Source: Mucilaginibacter mali (GTDB lineage: Bacteria > Bacteroidota > Bacteroidia > Sphingobacteriales > Sphingobacteriaceae). Taken from it: a stretch of DNA of 64,000 nucleotides. A model generated the notes under the pieces. That model saw nothing but the letters and a program-made list of their open reading frames with translations. It ran no database searches and was not told the DNA's origin. This document shows positions 50,070 through 58,723 of the stretch, piece by piece (position 1 is the first letter of the stretch; the number at the start of each line of letters is the position of its first letter). The stretch is taken from assembly GCF_013283875.1 (NCBI RefSeq), contig NZ_CP054139.1:5332001-5396000 (forward strand), read 5' to 3'. The translations under genes were made by a program, and so were the position numbers.

Positions 50070-51023
50070 ATGATCAGCGTAAAACAATTAAGCAAGGACT
50101 TTTGCGGATTTAAGGCGGTTGATCACATCAGCTTTGAGGTAGCCGAAGGCGAGAACCTGGTACTGTTGGGCACCAGCGGCTGCGGCAAAACAACCACGCT
50201 TAAAATGCTGAACCGGCTAATAGAACCCACCAGTGGCGAAATTGCTATCGACGGCAAAAACATTATGCAACAACAACCCGAAACGCTGCGCCGCGGCATT
50301 GGCTATGTGTTGCAAAACACCGGATTGTTCCCGCATTACACCATTTACGATAACATTGCCGTTGTACCCAAACTGTTGGGATGGGATGATGCCAAAATAA
50401 AAGCACGCGTTAATGAGCTGATGGATAAGCTGCACCTGGATGCATCGGTGCTGCAAAGCTATCCCGGTCAGTTAAGCGGCGGGCAGCAGCAACGTGTGGG
50501 GCTTGCCCGTGCATTAATGGCCGACCCTCCGGTATTATTAATGGACGAACCCTTCGGCGCGCTGGATAATGTTACCCGCACCAAAATACAGGCCGAGTTT
50601 AAGCAATTGGACGAATTGACCCGCAAAACCATCATCATGGTAACCCACGATGTGCAGGAAGCTTTTGAACTGGGCGACCGCATTTGCCTGATGGATAAAG
50701 GAAATATTATGCAGATAGGCACCCCGGCCGAATTATTGTTTAGTCCGGCTAATGATTTTGTGCGCGATTTTTTACAAGGCCAGCGCCTGCAACTGGAACT
50801 GAAAGCCATCACCCTGAACGATATTTGGGAGCAACTGCCCGATACCTATGCCGAACAGGCTACCACCCAACCGCCGGATATGAGCGTATGGTCGGCTATG
50901 GAAGCGCTGAAAATTAAAGGTTCGGTCATTACCATTCAGCAATCAAATAGCAATGCGTTCAAGTCGGTGAATTTTGCGCAGTTGATGGAAGCTTTTAACC
51001 AGTATCAAAATGTGCAGAAATGA
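50070..51023 (+). CDS. Osmoprotectant-type ABC transporter ATPase (OpuCA/ProV-like)
   Basis: A protein of 317 residues from the ATG at 50070. Walker A GTSGCGKTT (about 37-45), signature LSGGQQQR, Walker B VLLMDEPFGALD, and a switch His in VTHD. A short C-terminal extension replaces the tandem CBS domains usual in OpuCA. It energises uptake together with the permease fusion at 51462. The gene overlaps the next by four bases. Confidence 0.85.
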   Translation: MISVKQLSKDFCGFKAVDHISFEVAEGENLVLLGTSGCGKTTTLKMLNRLIEPTSGEIAIDGKNIMQQQPETLRRGIGYVLQNTGLFPHYTIYDNIAVVPKLLGWDDAKIKARVNELMDKLHLDASVLQSYPGQLSGGQQQRVGLARALMADPPVLLMDEPFGALDNVTRTKIQAEFKQLDELTRKTIIMVTHDVQEAFELGDRICLMDKGNIMQIGTPAELLFSPANDFVRDFLQGQRLQLELKAITLNDIWEQLPDTYAEQATTQPPDMSVWSAMEALKIKGSVITIQQSNSNAFKSVNFAQLMEAFNQYQNVQK

Positions 51024-51469
51024 ATAAGATGATCTATATTTTACTGAGTGCTGTTGGTGCGTTATTGGTTAGTATCAATAGTTACGGTCAATCGGATAGT
51101 CTGGTTAGCGTGAAAGTGGTAATTGCTGGTTTTGACACCGAGACATTTGCAGATGTCAGCTGCGATATGTTTGATCATACTTTTAAAAATGAAAAAAAGT
51201 ACAATGCATTTTCTAAAAAAAGTGAATTACAACATTTTATATCATTGCTCAAAGAATTTAAATCCGTTAAAGCACTTCGGTCATTTGATGTGCGGGGATC
51301 TGTCAGTTACAATTATAGCAAAGTCAGTAACAAATATTGCTTTGACACTTTTGGATATTTTTTTAAAGACGGAAAGTACTATTTCAACAGGAACCTTGTG
51401 ATCTATATACAAGATAAAGTGTATGGCAACCATCCTAAATATTTAGACACATTGACACATCATGAATAA
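51020..51469 (+). CDS. Secreted hypothetical protein inside the transporter operon
   Basis: A protein of 149 residues with a signal peptide (about 1-23, SINSYGQ). No family is recognised; the mature part is Phe/Tyr/Lys-rich. Visibly A/T-richer than both neighbours, yet it overlaps both (four bases before, eight bases after), so it sits in the operon without disturbing it. Possibly a recent insertion or a fast-evolving gene. Confidence 0.6.
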   Translation: MNKMIYILLSAVGALLVSINSYGQSDSLVSVKVVIAGFDTETFADVSCDMFDHTFKNEKKYNAFSKKSELQHFISLLKEFKSVKALRSFDVRGSVSYNYSKVSNKYCFDTFGYFFKDGKYYFNRNLVIYIQDKVYGNHPKYLDTLTHHE

Positions 51470-53033
51470 CCAGCAACAGTCACTTTGGGCGTTCATGGCC
51501 ATCGAATCGGATAAGTTGCTTACGCAAACGCTGCAGCATATCGGGCTAACGTTTATCTCGTTGATAATCGCGGTGCTGATCGGTTTGCCGCTGGGTATTT
51601 TTATCGCCCGTAAAAAACAATTCTCGGGCGCGGTGCTGGGTGTGGCGGGCGTTATGCAAACCATTCCAAGTATCGCCCTGCTGGGTTTTATGATACCATT
51701 ATTGGGTATCGGCGCAAAGCCGGCTATTGTGGCTTTGTTCATCTACGCGTTGCTACCCATCATCCGTAATACCTATACCGGCATTTTAGGGGTTGATGCT
51801 TATGTTACCGAAGCCGCTACGGCTATGGGCATGAGTAAACGGCAAATCCTGCTTAAAGTGGAGCTACCGCTGGCTATGCCGGTGATATTGGCCGGTATCC
51901 GTACCGCTACGGTCATCAACGTGGGCGTGGCTACGCTGGCATCATTTATTGCCGCAGGTGGCCTGGGCGAGTTTATTTTCGGCGGGATATCGCTTAACAA
52001 TACCAATATGATACTGGCCGGGGCCATCCCTGCTGCCTTGCTGGCCATTATTTTCGATTTCCTGCTATCGCGATTGCAAAACATCAAACTGAAAAAGCTG
52101 AGGCCTGCTACTGCCGCTATCCCCGTGCTACTGCTACTCCTTGCTTCTTTATACTTCATCCCATCAGCCTATGGTGGCAAACTGACCGCCGGTTTCACAC
52201 CCGAGTTTATGGGCCGGCAGGATGGCGATCTGGGCCTGCGCCAAAAGTATGGGTTAAAGATCCACACCATCGTCATCAGTGATGCGGTGATGTATAAGGC
52301 AGCCTTCGAAAAGGAATTGGATGTCATCAGCGGCTACTCTACCGATGGGCGTTTAAAGGCGTTCGGTTTGATGGTGCTGCGCGATGATAAAGGCATTTTC
52401 CCGCCTTATTATGCCGCACCGATAGTTAGGGATGAGTCGCTGAAGAAATTTCCTGACCTGGAGAAGACACTGAATTTATTATCGGGCCGTATAAATGATT
52501 CTATCATGACCGAATTAAATTATCGCACCGACTATCTTCACCAAAGCCCCGAAAAAGTGGCTAAGGATTTTTTGGTAGCGCAGCGCCTGTACAAGCCATC
52601 GCGCAACGGCACCGATGGTATGGTGCGCATCGGTTCCAAAATATTTGGCGAGCAATACATCCTGGCGCAAATGTATACCATGCTGATAAAAGGTTATACC
52701 GATTACGATGTGGCTACCAAAACCGGCCTGGGCGGTACCAAGATCTGCTTCGATGCATTGACCAATAACCAGATTGATCTATATCCCGAATACACCGGCA
52801 CCGGCCTGCTGGTGTTGCTGCAACCCGATCAAAAAACTATCGATAATTTAACACACGATAAAGATAAGACCTACACTTTTGTGAAACAGGAGTTTGAAAA
52901 GCGCTACCATATCAGTTGGCTACAACCTATTGGGTTTAACAATGCCTACGCTTTAATGATGCGCCAAAAACAGTCGGACGATTTAGGTGTTAAAACTATA
53001 TCCGATCTTAAACTTTATCTCGACAAGAAATAA
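51462..53033 (+). CDS. Permease fused to a circularly permuted substrate-binding domain
   Basis: A protein of 523 residues. Residues about 15-215 are the ABC permease (five to six helices; EAATAMGMSKRQILLKVELP is the ATPase-contact loop). After a sixth or seventh helix (about 218-236) comes the OpuAC/ProX-like binding domain in reversed order. First the part normally C-terminal (KLTAGFTPEFMGRQDGDLGL to LNYRTDYLHQSPEKVAKDFL, about 240-380), then the part normally N-terminal (VRIGSKIFGEQYILAQMYT with IDLYPEYTGTGLLVLL, to ISDLKLYLDKK, about 390-523). Expected ligands are glycine betaine, choline or similar compounds. Works with the ATPase at 50070. Confidence 0.82.
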   Translation: MNNQQQSLWAFMAIESDKLLTQTLQHIGLTFISLIIAVLIGLPLGIFIARKKQFSGAVLGVAGVMQTIPSIALLGFMIPLLGIGAKPAIVALFIYALLPIIRNTYTGILGVDAYVTEAATAMGMSKRQILLKVELPLAMPVILAGIRTATVINVGVATLASFIAAGGLGEFIFGGISLNNTNMILAGAIPAALLAIIFDFLLSRLQNIKLKKLRPATAAIPVLLLLLASLYFIPSAYGGKLTAGFTPEFMGRQDGDLGLRQKYGLKIHTIVISDAVMYKAAFEKELDVISGYSTDGRLKAFGLMVLRDDKGIFPPYYAAPIVRDESLKKFPDLEKTLNLLSGRINDSIMTELNYRTDYLHQSPEKVAKDFLVAQRLYKPSRNGTDGMVRIGSKIFGEQYILAQMYTMLIKGYTDYDVATKTGLGGTKICFDALTNNQIDLYPEYTGTGLLVLLQPDQKTIDNLTHDKDKTYTFVKQEFEKRYHISWLQPIGFNNAYALMMRQKQSDDLGVKTISDLKLYLDKK

Positions 53034-53059
53034 AACATGGGGCAGGTATATTATATCAT

Positions 53060-53180
53060 TGCCCCGTCCTTTAGGGCGGGGTAAATAGCGAAAAAGGGGC
53101 TGGCTTTAGCCGAACCTTATTTCGTTTGGCTAAAGCCAGTGCTATTAACTATTATACCCCCGGGCTAAAGCCCAGGCAAT
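53060..53180. repeat. Cluster of short palindromes (GGGCTAAAGCCC type)
   Basis: Three hairpins: CCCCGTCCTTTAGGGCGGGG (53062-53081), the arms CTGGCTTTAGCC and GGCTAAAGCCAG (53100-53139) and GGGCTAAAGCCC (53162-53173). A known style of intergenic repeat in this group; it fills the space between the transporter and egtB and may terminate transcription. Confidence 0.7.
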
Positions 53181-53218
53181 TAACGGAAAACTAATACCTA
53201 TCCTGACAAACGATAAAC

Positions 53219-54367
53219 ATGGAACTAAAAGACCGCTACTACAACATCCGCCAGCATACCGAAGCCATCTGTAGCCCCCTGCAAACGGAAGATTATGTGG
53301 TGCAGCCTGTTGTAGATGTTAGTCCGCCCAAGTGGCATTTGGGGCATACCACCTGGTTTTTCGAAACTTTTATACTGAAGCCTTACTTTATGGGCTACCA
53401 GGAGTTTGATCCTGATTATAACTTTGTTTTTAACAGCTATTATGAAACCGTTGGCGCGCGCGTTATCCGCACCGACCGCGGCAACCTGAGCCGGCCATCG
53501 GTGATAGATATTTACCGCTACCGGGCTTATGTTGATAAAGCCATGTACGATTTCCTTTGCACCGAACCATCTGCCGAGGTAAAGGAACTGCTGATCTTAG
53601 GCTTCAACCACGAGCAGCAACACCAGGAACTGCTGTATTACGATATCAAGTACATTTTGGGAAATAACCCGTTGATGCCGGTTTATTCGAAAGACTACGT
53701 ATCGCTGAAAGTAGAACACATAGATGCGCCATGGATCAGCATCCCCGAGGGCGTTTATGAGGTTGGCCATACCGGCGATGGCTTTTGTTTTGATAACGAA
53801 CTGAACCGCCACAAGGTATACCTGAATGCTTATGAGATAAGCCCGAACCAGGTTACCAACGGCGAGTATTTGGAATTTATTGAGGCTAATGGTTACCACG
53901 ATTTTCGCCACTGGCATATGGAAGGCTGGGGCTGGGTGAACGAGAACAAAATAGAAGCGCCTATGTACTGGCACCTGGTTGATGGCGAGTGGCATAACTA
54001 TACCTTCCACGGTCTGCAAAAGTTGAACCTGCACGATCCGGTTACGCATATCAGCTATTTCGAGGCTTATGCTTACGCATCGTGGCGGGGCATGCGCCTG
54101 CCTACCGAATTTGAGTGGGAGATAGCCGCGCCGCAGTTTAAATGGGGCAAAAGCTGGGAGTGGACAGAAAGCGCCTACCTGCCCTATCCCGGTTTCAATA
54201 AAGCACCTGGCGCCATTGGCGAATACAATGGCAAATTTATGGTGAACCAAAAGGTGCTGCGCGGCGCATCGGAAGCTACGCCGCCGGGGCACGAGCGTAT
54301 TACGTACCGCAACTTTTTCCCAACTAATTTACGCTGGCTTTTCAACGGTATCCGTTTAGCCAGATAA
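53219..54367 (+). CDS. egtB: EgtB-type sulfoxide synthase (ergothioneine biosynthesis)
   Basis: A protein of 382 residues. N-terminal DinB-like domain with His43 in LGHTTWFFE and the metal motif HEQQHQE (131-137); C-terminal FGE-sulfatase-like domain (about 175-382; RLPTEFEWEIAAPQFKWGKS and the end NGIRLAR). The family joins trimethylhistidine to a thiol using non-haem iron and oxygen. The smaller size fits EgtB types that use cysteine or gamma-glutamylcysteine; which one is not decided. Upstream of the methyltransferase gene by 17 bases. Confidence 0.85.
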   Translation: MELKDRYYNIRQHTEAICSPLQTEDYVVQPVVDVSPPKWHLGHTTWFFETFILKPYFMGYQEFDPDYNFVFNSYYETVGARVIRTDRGNLSRPSVIDIYRYRAYVDKAMYDFLCTEPSAEVKELLILGFNHEQQHQELLYYDIKYILGNNPLMPVYSKDYVSLKVEHIDAPWISIPEGVYEVGHTGDGFCFDNELNRHKVYLNAYEISPNQVTNGEYLEFIEANGYHDFRHWHMEGWGWVNENKIEAPMYWHLVDGEWHNYTFHGLQKLNLHDPVTHISYFEAYAYASWRGMRLPTEFEWEIAAPQFKWGKSWEWTESAYLPYPGFNKAPGAIGEYNGKFMVNQKVLRGASEATPPGHERITYRNFFPTNLRWLFNGIRLAR

Positions 54368-54384
54368 TATACATCTACCTATAT

Positions 54385-55383
54385 ATGAGAAACATGATGG
54401 AAGCATTAATGAGGATGAAACCCGCGCTGCGCCCCGGCTTTAACAACCGTTTTTACGATGACGTGGTGAACGGCCTGCAGGCTACCCCTAAGCACCTGGA
54501 CGCTAAATATTTTTATGATGCCGAGGGCGACAAGCTGTTCCAGCAAATTATGGCTTGCGGCGAATATTATCTCACCAATTGCGAGATGGAGATTTTTACT
54601 AAGCAAACCGCGGATATAGCCAAAGCGGCCATGCAGGGTGGCCAACCGTTAGATCTGATAGAACTGGGGGCCGGGGATGCTACCAAATCAAGCCACCTGC
54701 TAAGAGAATTATTGGCGCAAAAGGCCGATTTCACCTATTTGCCTATCGATATTTCGGGCCATGTAATATCGTCCCTTAATGCAACGCTGCCATTATCCCT
54801 ACCGGGATTAAAAATAAAAGGCCTGCAGGGCGAATACTTCGAGATGTTGAACAAGGCTGCTGCCATATCGCCCAATCGTAAGGTGGTGTTGTTTATGGGA
54901 GCTAATATTGGCAATATGCCGCTGCCCGATGCGGAAGCTTTTTGTGCTGAACTGCGTGATAACCTGAACCCCGGCGATATGGTGATCATCGGCTTCGACC
55001 TGAAGAAGAATCCTGAAACTATTCTTGCTGCTTACAATGATAGGGAAGGCATCACCAAGCAGTTTAACCTTAACCTGCTTAAACGCATTAACCGTGAGTT
55101 AGGTGCCGATTTTGATGTCGATCAGTTTCATCATTATGCGATGTACGATCCCGAGACCGGATCCTGCAAAAGTTATTTGGTAAGCCTGAAGGAACAGCAG
55201 GTGCACATTCCCGATACCGAAGTGATCCACTTTGCCAAGGATGAGTATATCTACATGGAGATCTCCCAAAAATACACGTTAAATCAAACCGAGCAGTTCG
55301 CCATCAGATCGGGCTTTAAACCGGTAATTAGTTTTTTTGATAGTAAGGAGTGGTTTGTTGATACGGTTTGGGTGGCGGAGTAA
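54385..55383 (+). CDS. egtD: L-histidine N-alpha-methyltransferase (EgtD)
   Basis: A protein of 332 residues. The conserved YFYDAEGDKLFQQIMACGEY and YLTNCEMEIF, SAM site LIELGAGDATKS (about 91-102), and VLFMGANIGN. It trimethylates histidine to hercynine, the substrate of EgtB. Its C-terminal part (YIYMEISQKYTLNQ) is typical of EgtD. No egtA, egtC or egtE is present nearby, so the last steps use other enzymes. Start taken at 54385; the ATG at 54394 or 54397 is possible. Confidence 0.85.
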   Translation: MRNMMEALMRMKPALRPGFNNRFYDDVVNGLQATPKHLDAKYFYDAEGDKLFQQIMACGEYYLTNCEMEIFTKQTADIAKAAMQGGQPLDLIELGAGDATKSSHLLRELLAQKADFTYLPIDISGHVISSLNATLPLSLPGLKIKGLQGEYFEMLNKAAAISPNRKVVLFMGANIGNMPLPDAEAFCAELRDNLNPGDMVIIGFDLKKNPETILAAYNDREGITKQFNLNLLKRINRELGADFDVDQFHHYAMYDPETGSCKSYLVSLKEQQVHIPDTEVIHFAKDEYIYMEISQKYTLNQTEQFAIRSGFKPVISFFDSKEWFVDTVWVAE

Positions 55384-55832
55384 TTTAGGGCATTGAATCT
55401 TCGCTGCGCTGTCATTATGCTTCGCTGTAATTGGTTAGGTCGATGAATAAAGCGGAGGCGTGTGCAATTCCCTCCCTTAAAGTCTCCGCTTATAACCAAC
55501 TTGTCATACGAAAGAGCAGGGCTGGAAAAGGTGCGGCGGAGCGAAAGAGAAATCTCATACGCGCCACAACCATTTCGTATAAGATTTCTCACTCTCATCC
55601 AGCTTTTCTCCACCCTCCAAGGGTTCGAAATGTCAAATTTATACTTAAAAAAGATGTGTCCACACGGTAGCCCATAGGAAGGGTGTAGGGAGAGGTTTAG
55701 TCAGTACCACATAGTGGCTAAACCCCTCCCTGCCTGCACACACCCGTCGGACCCCATCCCAAGGGAGTGAACTTTATTTATACACCTGCAAAATGCTAAA
55801 AATAATAGCTTTTACTTATATTTGTTCCTGAT
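55384..55832. other. Long intergenic stretch with inverted repeats and the pdeM promoter
   Basis: No convincing gene. It contains GAAATCTCATACG (55549-55561) and its near complement CGTATAAGATTTCT (55577-55590), and a pair GGTTTAG...CTAAACC flanked by GGGAG and CTCCC at about 55690-55730. TATATTTG at 55817-55824 matches the -7 pattern TAnnTTTG for the downstream gene. Short open frames here look like repeat sequence. Confidence 0.5.
55817..55824 (+). promoter_or_regulatory. -7 box of the pdeM promoter
   Basis: TATATTTG fits TAnnTTTG exactly. No clear -33 box was seen. It lies nine bases before the ATG at 55833, so translation may begin at that ATG on a nearly leaderless message or at the ATG at 55854. 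Confidence 0.5.
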
Positions 55833-56498
55833 ATGACAACTACAACCGGCGGGATGGACATAGAGTTATTGGGGCAAAACCTTTTATTATTACCACAAAA
55901 AGCGATTTACTGGCAGCAGGAAAAAGCCCTGGTAGCCGCTGACGTTCATTTGGGTAAGGTTGGGCACTTCCGCAAGGCCGGTATTGCCGTTCCACGGGAT
56001 ATGGAGCAGGACGATCTGGCTGTACTATCGGACCTGATACACGAGCACAGGCCCGAAAAGATCTATTTTTTAGGCGACTTGTTTCATAGCGATATGAATA
56101 ACGACTGGGACTGGTTCGCGCTTTGGCGCAGGAATTTTCCGAAGATCAAGGTCATCCTGATCAAGGGCAACCACGATATTATTCACGATAAGCATTACCT
56201 TGATTTGGATGTGGAGTTGCACCAGCAACTGCTCGTCGGGCCTTTCCTGATGCTGCACCATCCGTTAAGCGATACCAAATTGGAGCAGGCCGCCGGCTAT
56301 GTGTTTTGCGGGCACATACACCCGGGAGTAAGTTTGGTTGGTAAGGCCCGTCAGCATATCACATTGCCCTGCTTCGCTTTTGGCGAGCGGCAGGTTATCC
56401 TCCCGTCGTTCGGTAAGTTCACCGGTAAAGTGGCGCTGCGCCACGGTACTGACGACAAGATATACGGTGTGCTGAAGGATAAAGTGATCTGTATATAA
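55833..56498 (+). CDS. pdeM: Ligase-associated DNA damage response phosphoesterase PdeM
   Basis: A protein of 221 residues. Metallophosphoesterase motifs: ADVHLGK (about 36-42), FLGDLFHS (about 79-86), KGNHD (about 111-115), LHHPL and CGHIHPG. It matches the small phosphoesterase of the LigD-like Lhr/ligase/exonuclease DNA-repair set. The usual ligase and helicase partners are not next to it here. Start at 55833 or, after seven more residues, 55854. Confidence 0.8.
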   Translation: MTTTTGGMDIELLGQNLLLLPQKAIYWQQEKALVAADVHLGKVGHFRKAGIAVPRDMEQDDLAVLSDLIHEHRPEKIYFLGDLFHSDMNNDWDWFALWRRNFPKIKVILIKGNHDIIHDKHYLDLDVELHQQLLVGPFLMLHHPLSDTKLEQAAGYVFCGHIHPGVSLVGKARQHITLPCFAFGERQVILPSFGKFTGKVALRHGTDDKIYGVLKDKVICI

Positions 56499-56510
56499 AC
56501 TACAGTTATC

Positions 56511-57662
56511 TTAATGATGCTGCAGGTATTGGTTAACCGCCACCGGGATCTCCTGCCATATTAAATCCTTATCCACAATATTCCAGTTACTATCTACCAG
56601 GTAATAAGTTGGCAAATGCGTAATGCCCCAATTGGTAACATTTATAGATTCATTGCCCTTCATATCGCTGTATTGGGACCATGTCATATGATCGTCGGTT
56701 ATGGCGCTTAGCCACCAATCCATTTTATGATCGAGCGATATACTGATCATCCCGAACTGGTTTTTATCGTTTATGGCATGCATCAGATTTTCGATACTGG
56801 CAGGGGCATGCTGCTCGCGGCTTTGCTGGTTGGCCGATTTCCATAACTCTACAAGGAATATCTTTTTACCTTTTAATGTTTTAGGATCGAAAGATTTGCC
56901 ATCAGGGTCAACGCCAGAAATATCAGGCGCCTTATGCCCCGGCGCTAATTTAACCAGCGCGCTGAGTTTATCGCCAACAACCTGGCCATCGTAGGTTTTT
57001 TGAACAGAAACAGGCAACTGCTGAAAAATGCCGTAATAAAACGCCGGATCACCCTCGTAAGGCATACCGACCATGATATGCGCACCGGTTATATTTTTCG
57101 GATATTGCTTCACAAATTGAGCTAAGGCCTCCTTTTCGACATTGCTTAGTTTTTCGCGGGTATCATTCTCGGTTTGCAGCAGCTTGTTAAATGCATCCTT
57201 GGGCAACAATGCCGATTCTTTGCTGTTCATTCGCGCGTTGGCCTGGCGGTATTGCTTCTGCCTGTCGCCCTTCAGCTTTGCGGCCATGGTATAATAGGCC
57301 GATAACTCTTGTTGCGTAGCCGATGGGGATTTAATATTGGGATACATCGCCGGATCTGCACTGTTCAGTTCGATATCATATTGACCGGGTTCCAAATAAA
57401 CATCAAACTTCAGGTCCATCATTGTTTTATCGCTGTTGCTGATGTTAAGCGCATAATAGCCACTCTGCTCAATCACCCTGTGCGTAAGCTTAACCGAATG
57501 ATTTTTGATATTCTCGCTGTAGGCTGTCCCGCCGGTATCGTTACGAATGATCAGTACACCGCTGGCAATGCCGGGCGATTTTAAGTTAATGTCGATATAT
57601 TGAAGTTGTGTACAGCCGCTAAAAAGGGCCATAAACAAGATAAAACAGTAGATTTTAGGCAT
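56511..57662 (-). CDS. Thioredoxin-fold lipoprotein without the CxxC motif
   Basis: A protein of 383 residues. Lipobox FSGC (Cys16). N-terminal beta domain (about 25-110) of the DUF4369 type, a helical middle (115-230), then a TlpA/AhpC-type thioredoxin domain (about 240-383; GHKAPDISGVDPDGKSFD, then FLVELWKSANQQSR). At the place of the redox CxxC the sequence has SANQ, so it cannot be a normal thiol-disulfide oxidoreductase. Possibly binding or chaperone-like. Convergent to pdeM. Confidence 0.72.
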   Translation of the reverse strand: MPKIYCFILFMALFSGCTQLQYIDINLKSPGIASGVLIIRNDTGGTAYSENIKNHSVKLTHRVIEQSGYYALNISNSDKTMMDLKFDVYLEPGQYDIELNSADPAMYPNIKSPSATQQELSAYYTMAAKLKGDRQKQYRQANARMNSKESALLPKDAFNKLLQTENDTREKLSNVEKEALAQFVKQYPKNITGAHIMVGMPYEGDPAFYYGIFQQLPVSVQKTYDGQVVGDKLSALVKLAPGHKAPDISGVDPDGKSFDPKTLKGKKIFLVELWKSANQQSREQHAPASIENLMHAINDKNQFGMISISLDHKMDWWLSAITDDHMTWSQYSDMKGNESINVTNWGITHLPTYYLVDSNWNIVDKDLIWQEIPVAVNQYLQHH

Positions 57663-57807
57663 GAGTGATTGTAGTATATCCCCAAATTAACACATCTTTT
57701 ATCTCATATCTCAAATCTATCATCCCAAATCTATCTTAGAATGTTTCTAAATAGACAATAATCTGACAATCGGAACAAACCCTTTCTATCTTTCGGTATA
57801 TTATAAA

Positions 57808-57815
57808 TAATTTTG
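57808..57815 (+). promoter_or_regulatory. -7 box of the sdh operon promoter
   Basis: TAATTTTG matches the TAnnTTTG pattern. It is 23 bases before the sdhC ATG. The -33 region has TCTTTCGG, a weak match to TTTG. Confidence 0.55.
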
Positions 57816-57837
57816 CGCCAATAAATCTGATTATTCA

Positions 57838-58623
57838 ATGAGTGAATTTAAACAAACCTTTAACTCATCGCTGGGCAAAAAGCTGATCATGGCTTTAACA
57901 GGCTTGTTTCTGTGTACATTTTTAATTGTGCACCTGGCAGGTAACCTGCAACTGTTCCAAAACGATGAAGGGTACGCGTTTAATGTGTATGCCAACTTCC
58001 TTACGCATTTCCCGCCAATCGAGGTGATCGCCTATCTGTTGTACGCGTCTATCCTTGTGCATGCGCTGTACGCGTTAATACTAACGCTTAAAAACCAGAA
58101 GGCACGCCCGGTAAAGTACGCTACGGTAAACAAGTCGCCAACATCATGGTCATCAAAAAACATGGGGCTGCTGGGTTCTATCCTGTTCCTGTTCATCGTT
58201 ATCCACATGGGCGATTTCTGGCGTAAATACAAATACACCGATACCGTAGGCTTTAAAGAATACCGCACCAATGTAATAACCGGGCAGCGTACCGTAACCG
58301 ATTTTGTGCCACCGGCCGATGCGAAATTCGAGCACTCGTTCACTACCGAAAACGATGTGGAGATCGTTCGTGTGAAAGACCTGCACAAAACTGTATCCGA
58401 CAGCTTTAGCCAGATCTGGTATGTGGTATTGTACGTGATCGCGATGGGCGCACTGTCGTTCCACCTGCTGCACGGTTTCCAGAGCGCGTTCCGCAGCCTG
58501 GGTTGGGTGCATCGCAAATACACCCCAGTAGTAGAATTTATCGGTACATGGTTCTTCGCGGTAATTATACCATTACTTTTTGCCTTGATGCCGGTTTATT
58601 ATTGCTATTTGATGCATAAATAG
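57838..58623 (+). CDS. sdhC: Succinate dehydrogenase cytochrome b subunit
   Basis: A protein of 261 residues. Five membrane helices (about 14-34, 60-82, 100-124, 192-212 and 228-250) and haem-ligand histidines in FLIVHLAGNLQLF, HALYALIL, IVIHMGDFW and FHLLHGFQSAF. This single large anchor, binding two haems, is the fumarate-reductase-type b subunit of Bacteroidota. It passes electrons between SdhB and menaquinone. First gene of sdhCAB. Confidence 0.88.
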   Translation: MSEFKQTFNSSLGKKLIMALTGLFLCTFLIVHLAGNLQLFQNDEGYAFNVYANFLTHFPPIEVIAYLLYASILVHALYALILTLKNQKARPVKYATVNKSPTSWSSKNMGLLGSILFLFIVIHMGDFWRKYKYTDTVGFKEYRTNVITGQRTVTDFVPPADAKFEHSFTTENDVEIVRVKDLHKTVSDSFSQIWYVVLYVIAMGALSFHLLHGFQSAFRSLGWVHRKYTPVVEFIGTWFFAVIIPLLFALMPVYYCYLMHK

Positions 58624-58705
58624 TTTTTAGTTGATTATGTTGGATTAAGTTGATTAAGTTGAATTGAGCGGGAACTACTCACCCAATCAACCTAATCAAC
58701 CACTC
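58623..58705. repeat. TTGATTAAG/CTTAATCAA repeat in the sdhC-sdhA spacer
   Basis: Repeated TTGATTAAGTTG words face AATCAACCTAATCAACC words. The same family in opposite orientation fills the sdhA-sdhB spacer (shared GTGAGTAGTT/AACTACTCAC). It could form a hairpin between the cistrons. Confidence 0.65.
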
Positions 58706-58723
58706 ACTAAATAAAGAAAGAAA

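Noticed and set aside
55431..55677. Two overlapping short frames between egtD and pdeM
   Set aside because: They lie in repeat-like sequence and show no conserved features.
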